A model generated the notes under the pieces. The model was not told the origin of the DNA. It did no database searches and saw only the letters and a program-made list of their open reading frames with translations. A stretch of 10,585 nucleotides of DNA, from the NCBI GenBank assembly GCA_013151115.1, contig JAADIW010000016.1, forward strand, positions 1 to 10,585, in the 5' to 3' direction. Numbering within the stretch: the first letter of the stretch is position 1; the number at the start of each line of letters is the position of its first letter. The stretch comes from Caldisericota bacterium (lineage in GTDB: Bacteria > Bipolaricaulota > Bipolaricaulia > Bipolaricaulales > Bipolaricaulaceae). Below are positions 1 to 7,452 of this stretch, in pieces. The position numbers were made by a program, and so were the translations under genes.

Positions 1-591
1 CTCGCCGGCGAGACCCTGGGCGGGGTGATCTTCAACGCCGTGAGCGTGGAGACCGAGCTCCCTGAGGTGCGCGGCGCCGTGGCCCCGGCGCTGGAGGAAC
101 GGGGGATCCCCGCGCTGGGGATCGTCCCGTTCGAGCGGAGGCTGCGGACGGTCACCATGGCCGAGGTGGCCGAGGCGTTGGGGGGCGAGGTCCTGGTGAC
201 GGGGGATCCGGGCGCGGAGGTGGAGCGGTTCCTGGTGGGGGCGATGAGCGGCGATGCGGCCCTGCGTTACCTCCGGCGCATCCCGGGGAAGCTGGCCGTA
301 GTCACGGGCGGGGATCGGGCCGACATCCAATCGGCGGCCCTCTCCTGTGAGCGCGTGCGGGGCCTCATCCTCACCGGTTCCCTGCGCCCCGAGCGCTCGA
401 TCCTCGCCCGGGCGGTGGAACGCGGCGTCCCCGTGATCCTCGTGCCCCAGGACACGATGACCGCGGCCGAGACCGCCGAGGGGCTCGTGGGGCGGGCGCC
501 GGTGCGGAAGACACACTTGGAGGCACTGCGCGAACTCGTGCGGGAAAGCGTGGATCTAGAGAGGCTCGAGGAGCTCACAGCGAGGAGGTGA
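1..591 (+). CDS. BioD-like/DRTGG-domain protein, 5' truncated
   Basis: The frame is open from the first base, so the start lies outside the window; 196 codons remain and end in TGA. The visible N-terminal piece (LGGVIFNAV) resembles the last strand of a BioD/cobyrinate-synthase-type P-loop domain. GIPALGIVPFERRLRTVTMAEVAEALGGEVL follows as the linker into a DRTGG domain, with GAMSGDAALRYLRR and the diagnostic VTGGDRADIQ, then an ILTGSLRP strand and a VPVILVPQDT strand. This is the architecture of the BioD-like N-terminal half of phosphotransacetylase-type proteins (COG0857), here without a phosphate acetyltransferase domain. Such stand-alone proteins are cytoplasmic and thought to bind nucleotides; their reaction is not established. 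The next gene starts 6 bases downstream, so the two are probably cotranscribed. Family assignment is firm; function is open. Confidence 0.8.
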   Translation, partial: LAGETLGGVIFNAVSVETELPEVRGAVAPALEERGIPALGIVPFERRLRTVTMAEVAEALGGEVLVTGDPGAEVERFLVGAMSGDAALRYLRRIPGKLAVVTGGDRADIQSAALSCERVRGLILTGSLRPERSILARAVERGVPVILVPQDTMTAAETAEGLVGRAPVRKTHLEALRELVRESVDLERLEELTARR

Positions 592-597
592 TGAGCT

Positions 598-939
598 GTG
601 CGGCTCTCGAACTATCGCTTCGGCTCCGTGCAGGTGGACGGGGTCCCCTACACCGAGGACATCCAGGTCCTCCCCGATGGGGCCGTGAAGAGCTGGTGGA
701 GAAAGGAAGGGCACCGGGTCCTCCCCGAAGACCTCGAGGAGGCCCTGGCGGCGGACCCGGAGCTGGTGATCATCGGAACCGGATACGGGGGTCGGGTGGA
801 GGTCACCGCGGAGGCGCGTGCGCTCCTCGCGGAGCGGGGCATAGAACTCCTGGCCCTCAAAACGGCCGAGGCGGTGGAGGCCTTCAACGAGTACTCCCCG
901 AAGAAACGGGCTTGCGCCCTCCTCCACCTCACCTGCTGA
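598..939 (+). CDS. Mth938-like (DUF498/NDUFAF3-type) small protein
   Basis: The gene encodes 113 residues from a GTG start; an AGGAGG at 583-588 lies 9 bases upstream and fixes that start. The ATG at 591 is in another frame. Family hallmarks are all present: YTEDIQVLPDGAVKSWWRKEGHRV near residues 19-41, ELVIIGTGYGGRVEV near 55-69, a GIEL strand, AVEAFNEY near 90-97, and the typical C-terminal ALLHLTC. This is the Mth938 fold, shared with mitochondrial NDUFAF3 and AAMDC proteins. Bacterial and archaeal members are cytoplasmic and mostly uncharacterised, so no reaction is assigned. Length matches the family, indicating an intact gene. It is the last gene of the left plus-strand unit and converges on the class III PLP enzyme with a 25-base gap. 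Confidence 0.82.
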   Translation: MRLSNYRFGSVQVDGVPYTEDIQVLPDGAVKSWWRKEGHRVLPEDLEEALAADPELVIIGTGYGGRVEVTAEARALLAERGIELLALKTAEAVEAFNEYSPKKRACALLHLTC

Positions 940-964
940 CCGGCGAGGGCCTCCCCCGGCCGGT
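939..964. terminator. weak hairpin between convergent genes
   Basis: Arms ACCGGC (939-944) and GCCGGT (959-964) are perfectly complementary around a 14-base C-rich loop, and the hairpin fills the gap between two converging stop codons. Because it is symmetric it could act on both transcripts. The stem is only 6 bp and no T-run follows on either strand, so it is not a classical intrinsic terminator. Confidence 0.25.
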
Positions 965-2425
965 TCACCTAGGGCCGAACCTCTTCTCCGCGGCCGTGAA
1001 GGCCTCGTCGAAGATCTCCAGGGCCCTGTCGATCGTGGACTCCCGAATCGTGAGCGGGGGGATGAGCTGGAAACGGTTGTGGAAGTATCCCCCCTTCTCG
1101 AACACCATGCCAGCTTTCACACACTCGTCCAGGATGAACGCGGCCTCCTCCGGCGCGGGTTCCCGCGTCTCGCGGTCCCGGACAAGCTCCAGCCCGATGT
1201 ATAGCCCCCGGGCGTTGATGTGACCCAGGAGGGGGTGCCGCGATTGGAGCTCCACCAGACCCCGATAGAAGCGCTCCCCCTTGCGGCGCACCTCGGCCAG
1301 GAAGTCCTCCCGGGTAACCACCTCCAGCACCCTGTTGGCCGCGGCACACGCGAGGACGTTACCGGCCTGGGTGGAGACATGGGCCCCCGGGCCCCAGGAC
1401 TCGAGGATCTCCGCTCGGGCCACCACCGCGGATAGGGGAAGCCCCCCGCCCAGGGCCTTCGAGGTGAGCAGCATGTCCACCTCCACCCCCTCCCACTCCG
1501 TGGCCCAGAGCCTCCCCGTCCGACCGAGCCCCGTTTGTATCTCGTCCACGATGAGGAGGATCCCGTATTTATCGGCGATGCGTCGCAGGAGCTTGAGGTA
1601 GCCGGGCGAGGGGATGATGTATCCCGCCGAGCTCTGGAACGGCTCCACCACGAACGCGGCCACGTTCGTGATGTCGTTCTTCACTTCTCGGTAAGGCGAT
1701 TCCTTGCTTCCGAAGAAATACTCCAAGTACTCCTCGAGCCTCTCGAGGCACCACTCCTCCTCCGACTTCCCCGCCGGGGGACGGCCGAAGGGGCACTGAT
1801 AGGGATACGGGAACGGGAAGTAACCCACCGCGGTGTCCTGGGGCGGGATGGGGTAGAAATAGGCCCACATGCCCCCCTTACCCGTTAGGGACATGGTCCC
1901 GTAGGTGACGCCGTGATAATCGCCGAACGCGGTGAGGATGAACGGGCGGCCCGTGTAATAGCGGGCGGCGCGGACGGCGAGCTCCACCGCATCGGCCCCG
2001 GTCACCCCGAAGACCACCCTGGCCTTTCCCCCCTTGATGGGCGTGATTTCCGCCAAGCGTTCGGCGAGCTCGATGCGCTCGGGATGGGGCAGGTCGAAGT
2101 AGTGCACGAGTTTCCTGGCCTGGGCGCCGATGGTCTCCGCGAGCTCCGGGTTACACTGGCCCAGAGCGGAAACAGAGAAGCCGGCCAGGAGGTCGATATA
2201 CTCTTTCCCGTCGACATCGATCAGGATGTCGTTTTCCGCCCGTTCCACGATGGGCGGGAGCTTGAAGAGGGCCAGCCCCACCTGCCCGTAGGACTCGACC
2301 GCGAGCCATCGCCGCGCCCACTCCTTCCCCCTCTCGCCGAAGGGGGATTCCGCGATGCGGCGGTCCACCTCTTCCGGCGTCAGCCGGAGGCGTTTCCGCT
2401 GCTCCTCTAGCCTCCCATCGAACAT
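965..2425 (-). CDS. class III PLP-dependent aminotransferase-family enzyme
   Basis: The 486-residue protein belongs to fold type I, class III (GABA/ornithine aminotransferase-like). Visible motifs, in order: VTGADAVELA (141-150) for the phosphate-binding turn; GDYHGVTYG (168-176) with the aromatic residue that stacks on PLP; EPFQSSAGYI (261-270); VDEIQTGLGRTG (293-304) with the pyridine-nitrogen Asp294; and TSKALGGGLP with the Schiff-base Lys323. STQAGN (351-356) is the second phosphate contact. It is longer than the usual 430-450 residues because of an N-terminal extension of about 45 residues and an insert at roughly 195-250 containing PYPYQCPFG. An AAAGGGGG sits 6 bases before the ATG. It is the last gene of the operon, 13 bases after the PHP gene, suggesting it acts on the imported compound or its product. 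Some class III members are lyases, racemases or decarboxylases, so transamination is likely but not proven. Confidence 0.88.
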   Translation of the reverse strand: MFDGRLEEQRKRLRLTPEEVDRRIAESPFGERGKEWARRWLAVESYGQVGLALFKLPPIVERAENDILIDVDGKEYIDLLAGFSVSALGQCNPELAETIGAQARKLVHYFDLPHPERIELAERLAEITPIKGGKARVVFGVTGADAVELAVRAARYYTGRPFILTAFGDYHGVTYGTMSLTGKGGMWAYFYPIPPQDTAVGYFPFPYPYQCPFGRPPAGKSEEEWCLERLEEYLEYFFGSKESPYREVKNDITNVAAFVVEPFQSSAGYIIPSPGYLKLLRRIADKYGILLIVDEIQTGLGRTGRLWATEWEGVEVDMLLTSKALGGGLPLSAVVARAEILESWGPGAHVSTQAGNVLACAAANRVLEVVTREDFLAEVRRKGERFYRGLVELQSRHPLLGHINARGLYIGLELVRDRETREPAPEEAAFILDECVKAGMVFEKGGYFHNRFQLIPPLTIRESTIDRALEIFDEAFTAAEKRFGPR

Positions 2426-2438
2426 CCATCGCCCCCTT

Positions 2439-3491
2439 TCACACGTCGGTCACATCCGTCGATCCGTGGTCACCGAAATAAAAGGGGTTGACGAGCACCC
2501 ATGGCCTGTCCCCCAAGTAAATCTCCAACCGATACGGACCGGGAAGATCGAGCCGCACGGAGATGTTTCGGCCCTTCCGCCGCAGGAACTCCCTCCCCCG
2601 GTGAATCAACCTGATACCAGCCGTGACGGGGAGATCGACCCGCAGCACCGAGGCCTTCGACTTCCCCGGGAGAGATTCGCCGGGAAGGAAAAGCTCCTCC
2701 CCCTGGACAACGGACGCTAAGACCTCTTCACCCCCGTATAGATGGTCGAAGGCCACCAGGAAATTGCCGGAAGATATCGCTTCCAAAACGAGGTCCCGTG
2801 CGTGACGCAGATGTCCGTTCAACGATTCGCGCAGCAGCAGATGGATCCTGAGCGCGCGGAAGGCCTTCTCATACGGCAAAATCGTGGTCCCATTCCAGCG
2901 TGGGATGCGTTCCGCGTGGGCGTCCGACCCGCCGAGCCCGACCACACGCCCTCTGGCCAAGAGCTCGTCCCACTTGCGCAGGGCCGCCCGGTTGGGGGTC
3001 GCGAGGGCGAGGACATCCCTGGGCGGACGTGCGGGCGGGCGTTCCCCCAAAACCTGATGCAAATCCGCGGTCAGGTTCCACACCTCAATCCCATCGAATC
3101 CACATACCTCCCAATCCCGCCACGGGAGAGGGGGATCGTCTATGAGGGCACTTCCCTGGTAAAAGGGATGGGCGAGGAATACACGTCCGCCTTGGGCCTT
3201 TGCGGCCTCGATCCCTCCCTGAGGAGTGAGATCCGGCGAGATGAATTCGCTGATACCAAGAGCGAGCATGTGATTCCCACTAGGGCGCGTGACCTCTTCC
3301 CCGGCGAGCACCAAAGTGCCGCCGTGCCAGCCTTCATGCCCCTTGGCCCGCAGATCGTTGTGGTCGGTTATCACCAGGAAATCCAGACCGGTACCGCGTG
3401 CGGCGGCGATCACCTCCTCTATCGTCCCTTCGCCGTCGGAGAAAGTGGTGTGCACGTGGACGACGCCGACGTACCGGTATATGCGGTCCAC
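2439..3491 (-). CDS. PHP-domain metal-dependent phosphoesterase
   Basis: The gene encodes 350 residues from a GTG start; the GGGAG of the preceding gene's end serves as ribosome site and the gap is only 3 bases. The PHP metal-site motifs are all present: HVHTTFSDGEGT (His12, His14, Asp19), ITDHND (Asp43, His44), AGEEV (Glu65), NHMLALG (His74), LAHPF (His108) and GGSDAH (Asp190, His192). This is the full set expected for a multinuclear metal hydrolase active site. Residues beyond about 255 form a C-terminal beta-rich region ending in RPWVLVNPFYF, as in other stand-alone PHP proteins. No signal peptide is seen, so it is cytoplasmic. PHP proteins hydrolyse phosphomonoesters or phosphodiesters; its place after an importer suggests dephosphorylation of the imported solute or a derivative. 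That role is inference. Confidence 0.85.
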   Translation of the reverse strand: MDRIYRYVGVVHVHTTFSDGEGTIEEVIAAARGTGLDFLVITDHNDLRAKGHEGWHGGTLVLAGEEVTRPSGNHMLALGISEFISPDLTPQGGIEAAKAQGGRVFLAHPFYQGSALIDDPPLPWRDWEVCGFDGIEVWNLTADLHQVLGERPPARPPRDVLALATPNRAALRKWDELLARGRVVGLGGSDAHAERIPRWNGTTILPYEKAFRALRIHLLLRESLNGHLRHARDLVLEAISSGNFLVAFDHLYGGEEVLASVVQGEELFLPGESLPGKSKASVLRVDLPVTAGIRLIHRGREFLRRKGRNISVRLDLPGPYRLEIYLGDRPWVLVNPFYFGDHGSTDVTDV

Positions 3492-3494
3492 GAC

Positions 3495-4319
3495 TCACTC
3501 CCTTGCCCCGGCCGCCCGTAACTTGCCCGCCCCAACACGGCCGGAAATGAGGGTCATGCCCAGGAAAGCCAGGATGGACGTGGCGATGAGTATCCCCGAG
3601 ATCGCGCTCGCGGTCCGGATGTCATCGATGAGGCTACGATAGAGTAGGAGGGGCATCGTCCGCCACCCGAAGCCGGCGATCATGGAGGTCACCTCGAATT
3701 CGCCCATGGATATCGCGAAGACGAGGAGGGACCCGGACAGTATGCCCGGGATAACGTTCGGTATTAGGATGTAGCGGAACCGCTGCCACAGATTCGCCCC
3801 CAAGCTCGCCGCGGCTTCGGAGAGGGTGCGCTCGTCTATGGTCTGAAACGCCGCCAGCACGTTACGAAACATGAATGGAAACCCCAGCGTCGCGTGGGCG
3901 AATACCGCCAACATCAACGACCCGCTCCATGCGAGAGGGGGGCGATTGAAGGCCTGCACGAAGCCGGTGCCCACCACGATGGGGGGGAATATGAGGGGGA
4001 AGATCTTGAACGCCGCCCGAAGGAACCCGCCCCCAGGGCCACGTAACCTGTTGATCGCGTATGCGGCGGGGACGCAAATGAAGACATCGATGGCCACCGC
4101 GCTGAACGCCACAAGCAACGAAGTGATGAGACCCCGATAGTATTTGGGCCTGTCGAATATCTTCAGATACCACCTCACGGTGAAGCCCTCCGGAACGATG
4201 TCCATCCACAACGTACTGAAGGAGAAGATCAGCGGCACCAAGAGCGGCAGCACGATGTAAAGGATGAGCAGCACCAACAACGACCTCTGGATCAACGCGA
4301 CCACGGTGTCGCGTCTCAT
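3495..4319 (-). CDS. ABC transporter permease (PotC/FbpB-like second permease)
   Basis: The inner-membrane permease has 274 residues. The start is set by an ATGA overlap (4316-4319) with the stop of the preceding permease gene; the open frame continues upstream to 4961 but only as a shadow of that gene. About six hydrophobic segments are visible, at roughly 12-34, 64-88, 105-122, 134-153, 190-210 and 238-260. The cytoplasmic EAA loop reads LSEAAASLGANLWQRFRYIL (167-186), followed by IPNVIPG. This loop docks on the ATPase. The layout matches the binding-protein-dependent permease family of spermidine/putrescine, ferric iron and 2-aminoethylphosphonate importers. It pairs with the permease just upstream to form a heterodimeric channel. 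Family is certain, substrate is not. Confidence 0.9.
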   Translation of the reverse strand: MRRDTVVALIQRSLLVLLILYIVLPLLVPLIFSFSTLWMDIVPEGFTVRWYLKIFDRPKYYRGLITSLLVAFSAVAIDVFICVPAAYAINRLRGPGGGFLRAAFKIFPLIFPPIVVGTGFVQAFNRPPLAWSGSLMLAVFAHATLGFPFMFRNVLAAFQTIDERTLSEAAASLGANLWQRFRYILIPNVIPGILSGSLLVFAISMGEFEVTSMIAGFGWRTMPLLLYRSLIDDIRTASAISGILIATSILAFLGMTLISGRVGAGKLRAAGARE

Positions 4320-5152
4320 CGCTCGCCCCCGGGTCGAAGTCGCCGTTCGATCCAGTTCAACGTCGCCAGGGATCCCACGATGACCACGATGAGCACCACC
4401 GCCAAGGCACTTGCCTGAGGGATGTTGTAGTTGCTCTCGGAAGCATGGGAGTAAATTTGCAAGGAGAGAAGCGATTTCGCCATACCGGTCAATGCCAATG
4501 CCGTGCCGAACGCCGCCAACATGCCTGCGAGCACGATGGAGATCCCGGCGATGAATCCCGGTGCTAGAACGGGGATGATCACATATATCCACACTTGCCA
4601 CGCTTTGGCCCCGAGGTTCCTGGCGGCTTCGATCAGGGAACGATCGAGGTTGAGGAACACCGAAGCCATGGTGAGTGTCATCAAGGGGATGTTGTAAAAG
4701 GAGTACGTGACCACCAACCCATGCCAGGAGTAGAGATCGAACTTGGGGAGGCCGAGGTACCGGTTGAGGATGATGTTGAACACGCCGTTTCTTCCCAATA
4801 GCACGATGAAAGCAAACGCCACGACGAGGCTGGAGAGCGTCATGGGCAGGGAGTAAAAGGAAAGCAACATGCCGCGCGCCTTCGGCGACATGCGGCTCGC
4901 CAGGAGGCCGACGAACGTCCCTCCCACCGCCCCCACTAATGTACACGCACCCGCGAACCACAGGGTGTTCTTGAGGGATCCCAGATAGCGGGTCTGGGTG
5001 AAAGCGTTGAGGTAATTCTGCAGGGTGAAGTGGCCGGTTAGGTTGTCGGTGAAGCTCCTAAGCACTACCCTTGTCAAGGGGTAGAACACGAATAATCCCA
5101 AAAACACCGTGATCGGGATCAGGAAAAACCACTCGTGTGAAATGCGCCTCAT
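4316..5152 (-). CDS. ABC transporter permease (PotB-like first permease)
   Basis: The protein has 278 residues from the ATG at 5152, starting MRRISHEWFFLIP. An in-frame ATG at 5215 would add 21 Pro/Gly/Arg-rich residues encoded by the intergenic hairpin, so I reject it; GAGAGGGG lies just upstream of the chosen start. The first membrane segment is at 9-30, and further segments are at roughly 63-85, 97-120, 145-165, 200-220 and 247-265. The EAA loop SLIEAARNLGAKAWQVWIYV (172-191) is followed by IIPVLAPG. The gene overlaps the next permease by four bases (ATGA), implying translational coupling and equal dosage of the two. It forms the membrane channel with that partner, energised by the ATPase encoded earlier in the operon. 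Confidence 0.9.
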   Translation of the reverse strand: MRRISHEWFFLIPITVFLGLFVFYPLTRVVLRSFTDNLTGHFTLQNYLNAFTQTRYLGSLKNTLWFAGACTLVGAVGGTFVGLLASRMSPKARGMLLSFYSLPMTLSSLVVAFAFIVLLGRNGVFNIILNRYLGLPKFDLYSWHGLVVTYSFYNIPLMTLTMASVFLNLDRSLIEAARNLGAKAWQVWIYVIIPVLAPGFIAGISIVLAGMLAAFGTALALTGMAKSLLSLQIYSHASESNYNIPQASALAVVLIVVIVGSLATLNWIERRLRPGGER

Positions 5153-5176
5153 TCTACCCCTCTCCCCGAATGGAGG

Positions 5177-5206
5177 GGGCGGGGAGGGGAAAAGCCCTCC
5201 CCGCCC
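5177..5206 (-). other. GC-rich intergenic hairpin after the binding-protein gene
   Basis: Arms at 5177-5188 and 5195-5206 are complementary over 12 bp (all G/C except one A:T pair) around a 6-base loop (GAAAAG on the plus strand). It lies 11 bases after the restored stop of the solute-binding gene and about 24 bases before the permease start. No T-run follows in the direction of transcription, so it is not a standard terminator. Hairpins in this position are known to protect the 3' end of solute-binding-protein mRNA and keep permease levels low; that role is inferred here. Confidence 0.6.
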
Positions 5207-5217
5207 TCGCCTCACGG

Positions 5218-5298
5218 TCAGCCGCCGATCATCTTCGAGTAGTACTCCTGAAGCTCATCGGTGATTTCAGCGTCCCTCTTGTAGTCGATCCGCCACAT
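5218..5298 (-). other. displaced C-terminal coding tail of the solute-binding protein
   Basis: This second frame encodes 26 residues, MWRIDYKRD through QEYYSKMIGG, ending in TGA. It resembles the terminal amphipathic helix of solute-binding proteins and occupies the gap before the hairpin, so it is very likely the original gene end, reached by skipping one base after TAC of the main frame. An AAGGAGG (5305-5311 on the minus strand) lies 6 bases before its ATG, so separate initiation is formally possible. Confidence 0.6.
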
Positions 5299-6283
5299 CG
5301 TAGGCCTCCTTGGGCGGGAACTTTTCCAGGATCTCTGGGGGAAGTTGTACGGTGGGATTCATGGGATGTACGAAAGCCTTGGCGTAGAGTATTTGGCCCT
5401 CGCCGCATAGGAGGTACTCCAGGAACAAGCGGGCCGTCCAGGGGTGGGGCGCGTTCTTCGCCATGATGACGCCGCCACCCGAAGAGATAGTCCCGTCTTC
5501 TGGGATTATGACCACCGAGTTGATCTGGGGATTATCCTCTTTCCATTTGAGCAAGTTGTAATCGAAGTTAATAAGGATACCGATTTCACCACGCTGGAAA
5601 CGGGCCACGGTTACCAGCGGATCTACGCTCCCCACCAGGCCCATATCGTGGAGCTTCTTGAAGAACTCAACCCCTGCCTTGTAATTGTAGGGATCGCCGG
5701 ACACCGCTAGGGCCGCGGCCTCGATGGTGTTCACGCCGGTCCCGGTAGCCCGCGGATCGAGATACCCGATCAACCCTTTGTAGGCCGGGTTCAGGAGGTC
5801 GGCCCATTTGCGTGGCACCGGGTCCACGATGTCTACGTTCACTAAGAACCCCAACGTCCCCCAATACGCGGCCTGCCAGACGCTCCCGGTGTCCGGGTCC
5901 ACCCCGTGCTGGGACTCGGGCCAGACGTCCCAACAGCTGCATTGATAATCGGAGGTGAGCCCACGGGAAGCGAGTACGGAGGCCAACGAGGGCTTGAGGT
6001 CCGCCACATCGTTCTTGGTCGCGTTCTCCTCCGTCATGCGGGCGAGGACCACGGAGCTACCCATGTCGATATCGTGCTGTACGATGCCGTAGAGTTCCTC
6101 GAAGTAGCCGTAGATCTCGCCGTAGTTAGCCCACGTCTCCGGCATTCCGTAACTGAAGATGACCCCACCTTCGGCCTTGGCCTTTTCCGTCAATAGCTGG
6201 ATGTAATAATCCCACGCCGGCGTAGCCGATACTGCGAACCCCACCAAACCCACCACCATCGTCACGACCAACGCTTTCCGCAT
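5267..6283 (-). CDS. ABC solute-binding protein (FbpA/PotD-like), C-terminus altered by frame change
   Basis: The frame gives 338 residues. A Sec signal peptide is clear (MRKALVVTMVVGLVGFAVSA, likely cut after Ala20); there is no lipobox Cys. The mature part is a type 2 periplasmic-binding-protein fold: EGGVIFSYGMPETW near 38-51, WQAAYWGTLGFLVNVD near 136-151, WADLLNPAYKGLIGYLDPRATGTG near 160-183, FQRGEIGILINFDY near 229-242 and GGGVIMAKNAPHPWTARLFLEYL near 269-291. A consensus AAAGGAGGT (6288-6296) precedes the ATG by 4 bases, the strongest ribosome site in the operon. The frame ends with DVADRLQEGR, which does not look natural. Shifting one base at about 5298 restores a helical tail to 5218, giving 354 residues. 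The relatives bind iron, polyamines, aminophosphonates or thiamine; the ligand here is unknown. Confidence 0.85.
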   Translation of the reverse strand: MRKALVVTMVVGLVGFAVSATPAWDYYIQLLTEKAKAEGGVIFSYGMPETWANYGEIYGYFEELYGIVQHDIDMGSSVVLARMTEENATKNDVADLKPSLASVLASRGLTSDYQCSCWDVWPESQHGVDPDTGSVWQAAYWGTLGFLVNVDIVDPVPRKWADLLNPAYKGLIGYLDPRATGTGVNTIEAAALAVSGDPYNYKAGVEFFKKLHDMGLVGSVDPLVTVARFQRGEIGILINFDYNLLKWKEDNPQINSVVIIPEDGTISSGGGVIMAKNAPHPWTARLFLEYLLCGEGQILYAKAFVHPMNPTVQLPPEILEKFPPKEAYDVADRLQEGR

Positions 6284-6360
6284 TGAAACCTCCTTTCTCC
6301 TGAAATCCGGTCCCGTGTTTCGTCATGGGGAATTGCCCTCCGCTACCACCTCCCTTCCGC
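6284..6360 (-). other. 77-base gap between ATPase and solute-binding genes
   Basis: Apart from the consensus ribosome site AAAGGAGGT at 6288-6296, I see no convincing hairpin, promoter pair or coding sequence in this spacer. Confidence 0.4.
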
Positions 6361-7452
6361 TTAGGTTTTCAGCACCACTGCATCGTCGGGTGAGAAACAA
6401 AGGTAGACCTTTTGCCCCCGTTGCGGGTTTACGCCCTCCTTCGTGGGGAGATCTATCTTGACCTTTGTCCCGTCCGCCAGCATTACCTCCACCCGCATGA
6501 TGGACCCCAGGAAGGTGACGAAGCTGACGTCACCGGGGATGACGTTGTGGCCGGGGGGGATGGTAACCCCATCGAACGCGAGGCTGAGCCGCTCGGGACG
6601 GACGCCCACGCTGATCGCTTCCCCGGGCTTCACATTCGCCCCCGGGGGCAGCGATAGCAGGACTTCGTGCCATTTGAGTTTGATCTCTCCCCCCGTGGTC
6701 ACGGCCGTTCCGGTGAAGAAGTTCATCGTCCCGACGAAGGACGCCACGAACAGGGTGCGGGGACGGAAGTAGATCTCGGTGGGGGCCCCCACCTGTTCGA
6801 TATTTCCCTCGTTCATCACCACGATGCGGTCCGATATCGAGAGGGCCTCTTCCTGGTCATGGGTCACATACAACGTGGTAATACCGAGCTTCTGCTGTAG
6901 TTGTCTTATCTCCTCGCGCAGCTGGATCCTGATCTTTGCATCCAGGGCGGAGAGGGGCTCGTCTAGGAGGAGGATCTTCGGGGAACGGGCCAAAGCTCTG
7001 GCCAAGGCCACCCGCTGTTTCTGACCGCCCGAGAGCTGCGTTACGTACCGCCCCTCTAGCCCTTCGAGCCGGACCAATGCGAGGTACTCCCGGACCTTCT
7101 CGCGGATCTCACGCTTCGGGCGTTTAGCGATCCTCATAGGAAATGCCACGTTCTGAAAGACGGTCATGTGAGGAAACAGAGCGTAGTTCTGGAACACCAT
7201 CCCGACGTCCCTCCTCTCCGGTGGGACGTGGGTGACCTCGCGGCCGAAGATGAACACCCGGCCAGAATCGGGACGCTCGAAGCCGGCTACGATGCGCAGG
7301 GTGGTGGTCTTGCCGCAGCCCGAAGGCCCCAACAGGGTCACGAGCTCCCCACGTTGGACCTCGAGGGAGAAATCGGCCACCGCGACCACGTTTCCGAAGC
7401 GCTTCGTGACCGCATTAATCTCCACCGCTGCGCGGGCGCCCTGATCCCTCAC
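6361..7452 (-). CDS. ABC transporter ATPase with TOBE domain (PotA/FbpC/UgpC-like)
   Basis: The protein has 363 residues. The start is the GTG at 7450-7452, chosen because it forms a GTGA overlap with the repressor stop and has a GGGGGAAGG just before it; the frame stays open to 7734 but that part is a shadow of the repressor gene. Nucleotide-binding motifs are complete: Walker A GPSGCGKTT (42-50), Q-loop VFQNYALFPHMTV (86-98), signature LSGGQKQR (140-147), Walker B ILLLDEPLSALD (160-171) and H-loop YVTHDQEEAL (195-204). FVASFVGTMNFF (235-246) leads into a C-terminal TOBE/OB region (about 245-363) with VGVRPERLSL. This is the CUT1/PotA-type subfamily, which powers import and whose C-terminal region can take part in regulation. 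It is cytoplasmic, acting as a dimer under the two permeases. Confidence 0.93.
   Translation of the reverse strand: MRDQGARAAVEINAVTKRFGNVVAVADFSLEVQRGELVTLLGPSGCGKTTTLRIVAGFERPDSGRVFIFGREVTHVPPERRDVGMVFQNYALFPHMTVFQNVAFPMRIAKRPKREIREKVREYLALVRLEGLEGRYVTQLSGGQKQRVALARALARSPKILLLDEPLSALDAKIRIQLREEIRQLQQKLGITTLYVTHDQEEALSISDRIVVMNEGNIEQVGAPTEIYFRPRTLFVASFVGTMNFFTGTAVTTGGEIKLKWHEVLLSLPPGANVKPGEAISVGVRPERLSLAFDGVTIPPGHNVIPGDVSFVTFLGSIMRVEVMLADGTKVKIDLPTKEGVNPQRGQKVYLCFSPDDAVVLKT

Noticed and set aside
2742..3521. 259-codon open frame on the plus strand opposite the PHP gene
   Set aside because: Low-complexity shadow of the PHP gene, without ribosome site or family resemblance.
4320..4961. In-frame upstream extension of the second permease
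   Set aside because: It would overlap most of the first permease gene with Arg/His-rich sequence; the ATGA overlap at 4316-4319 marks the real start.
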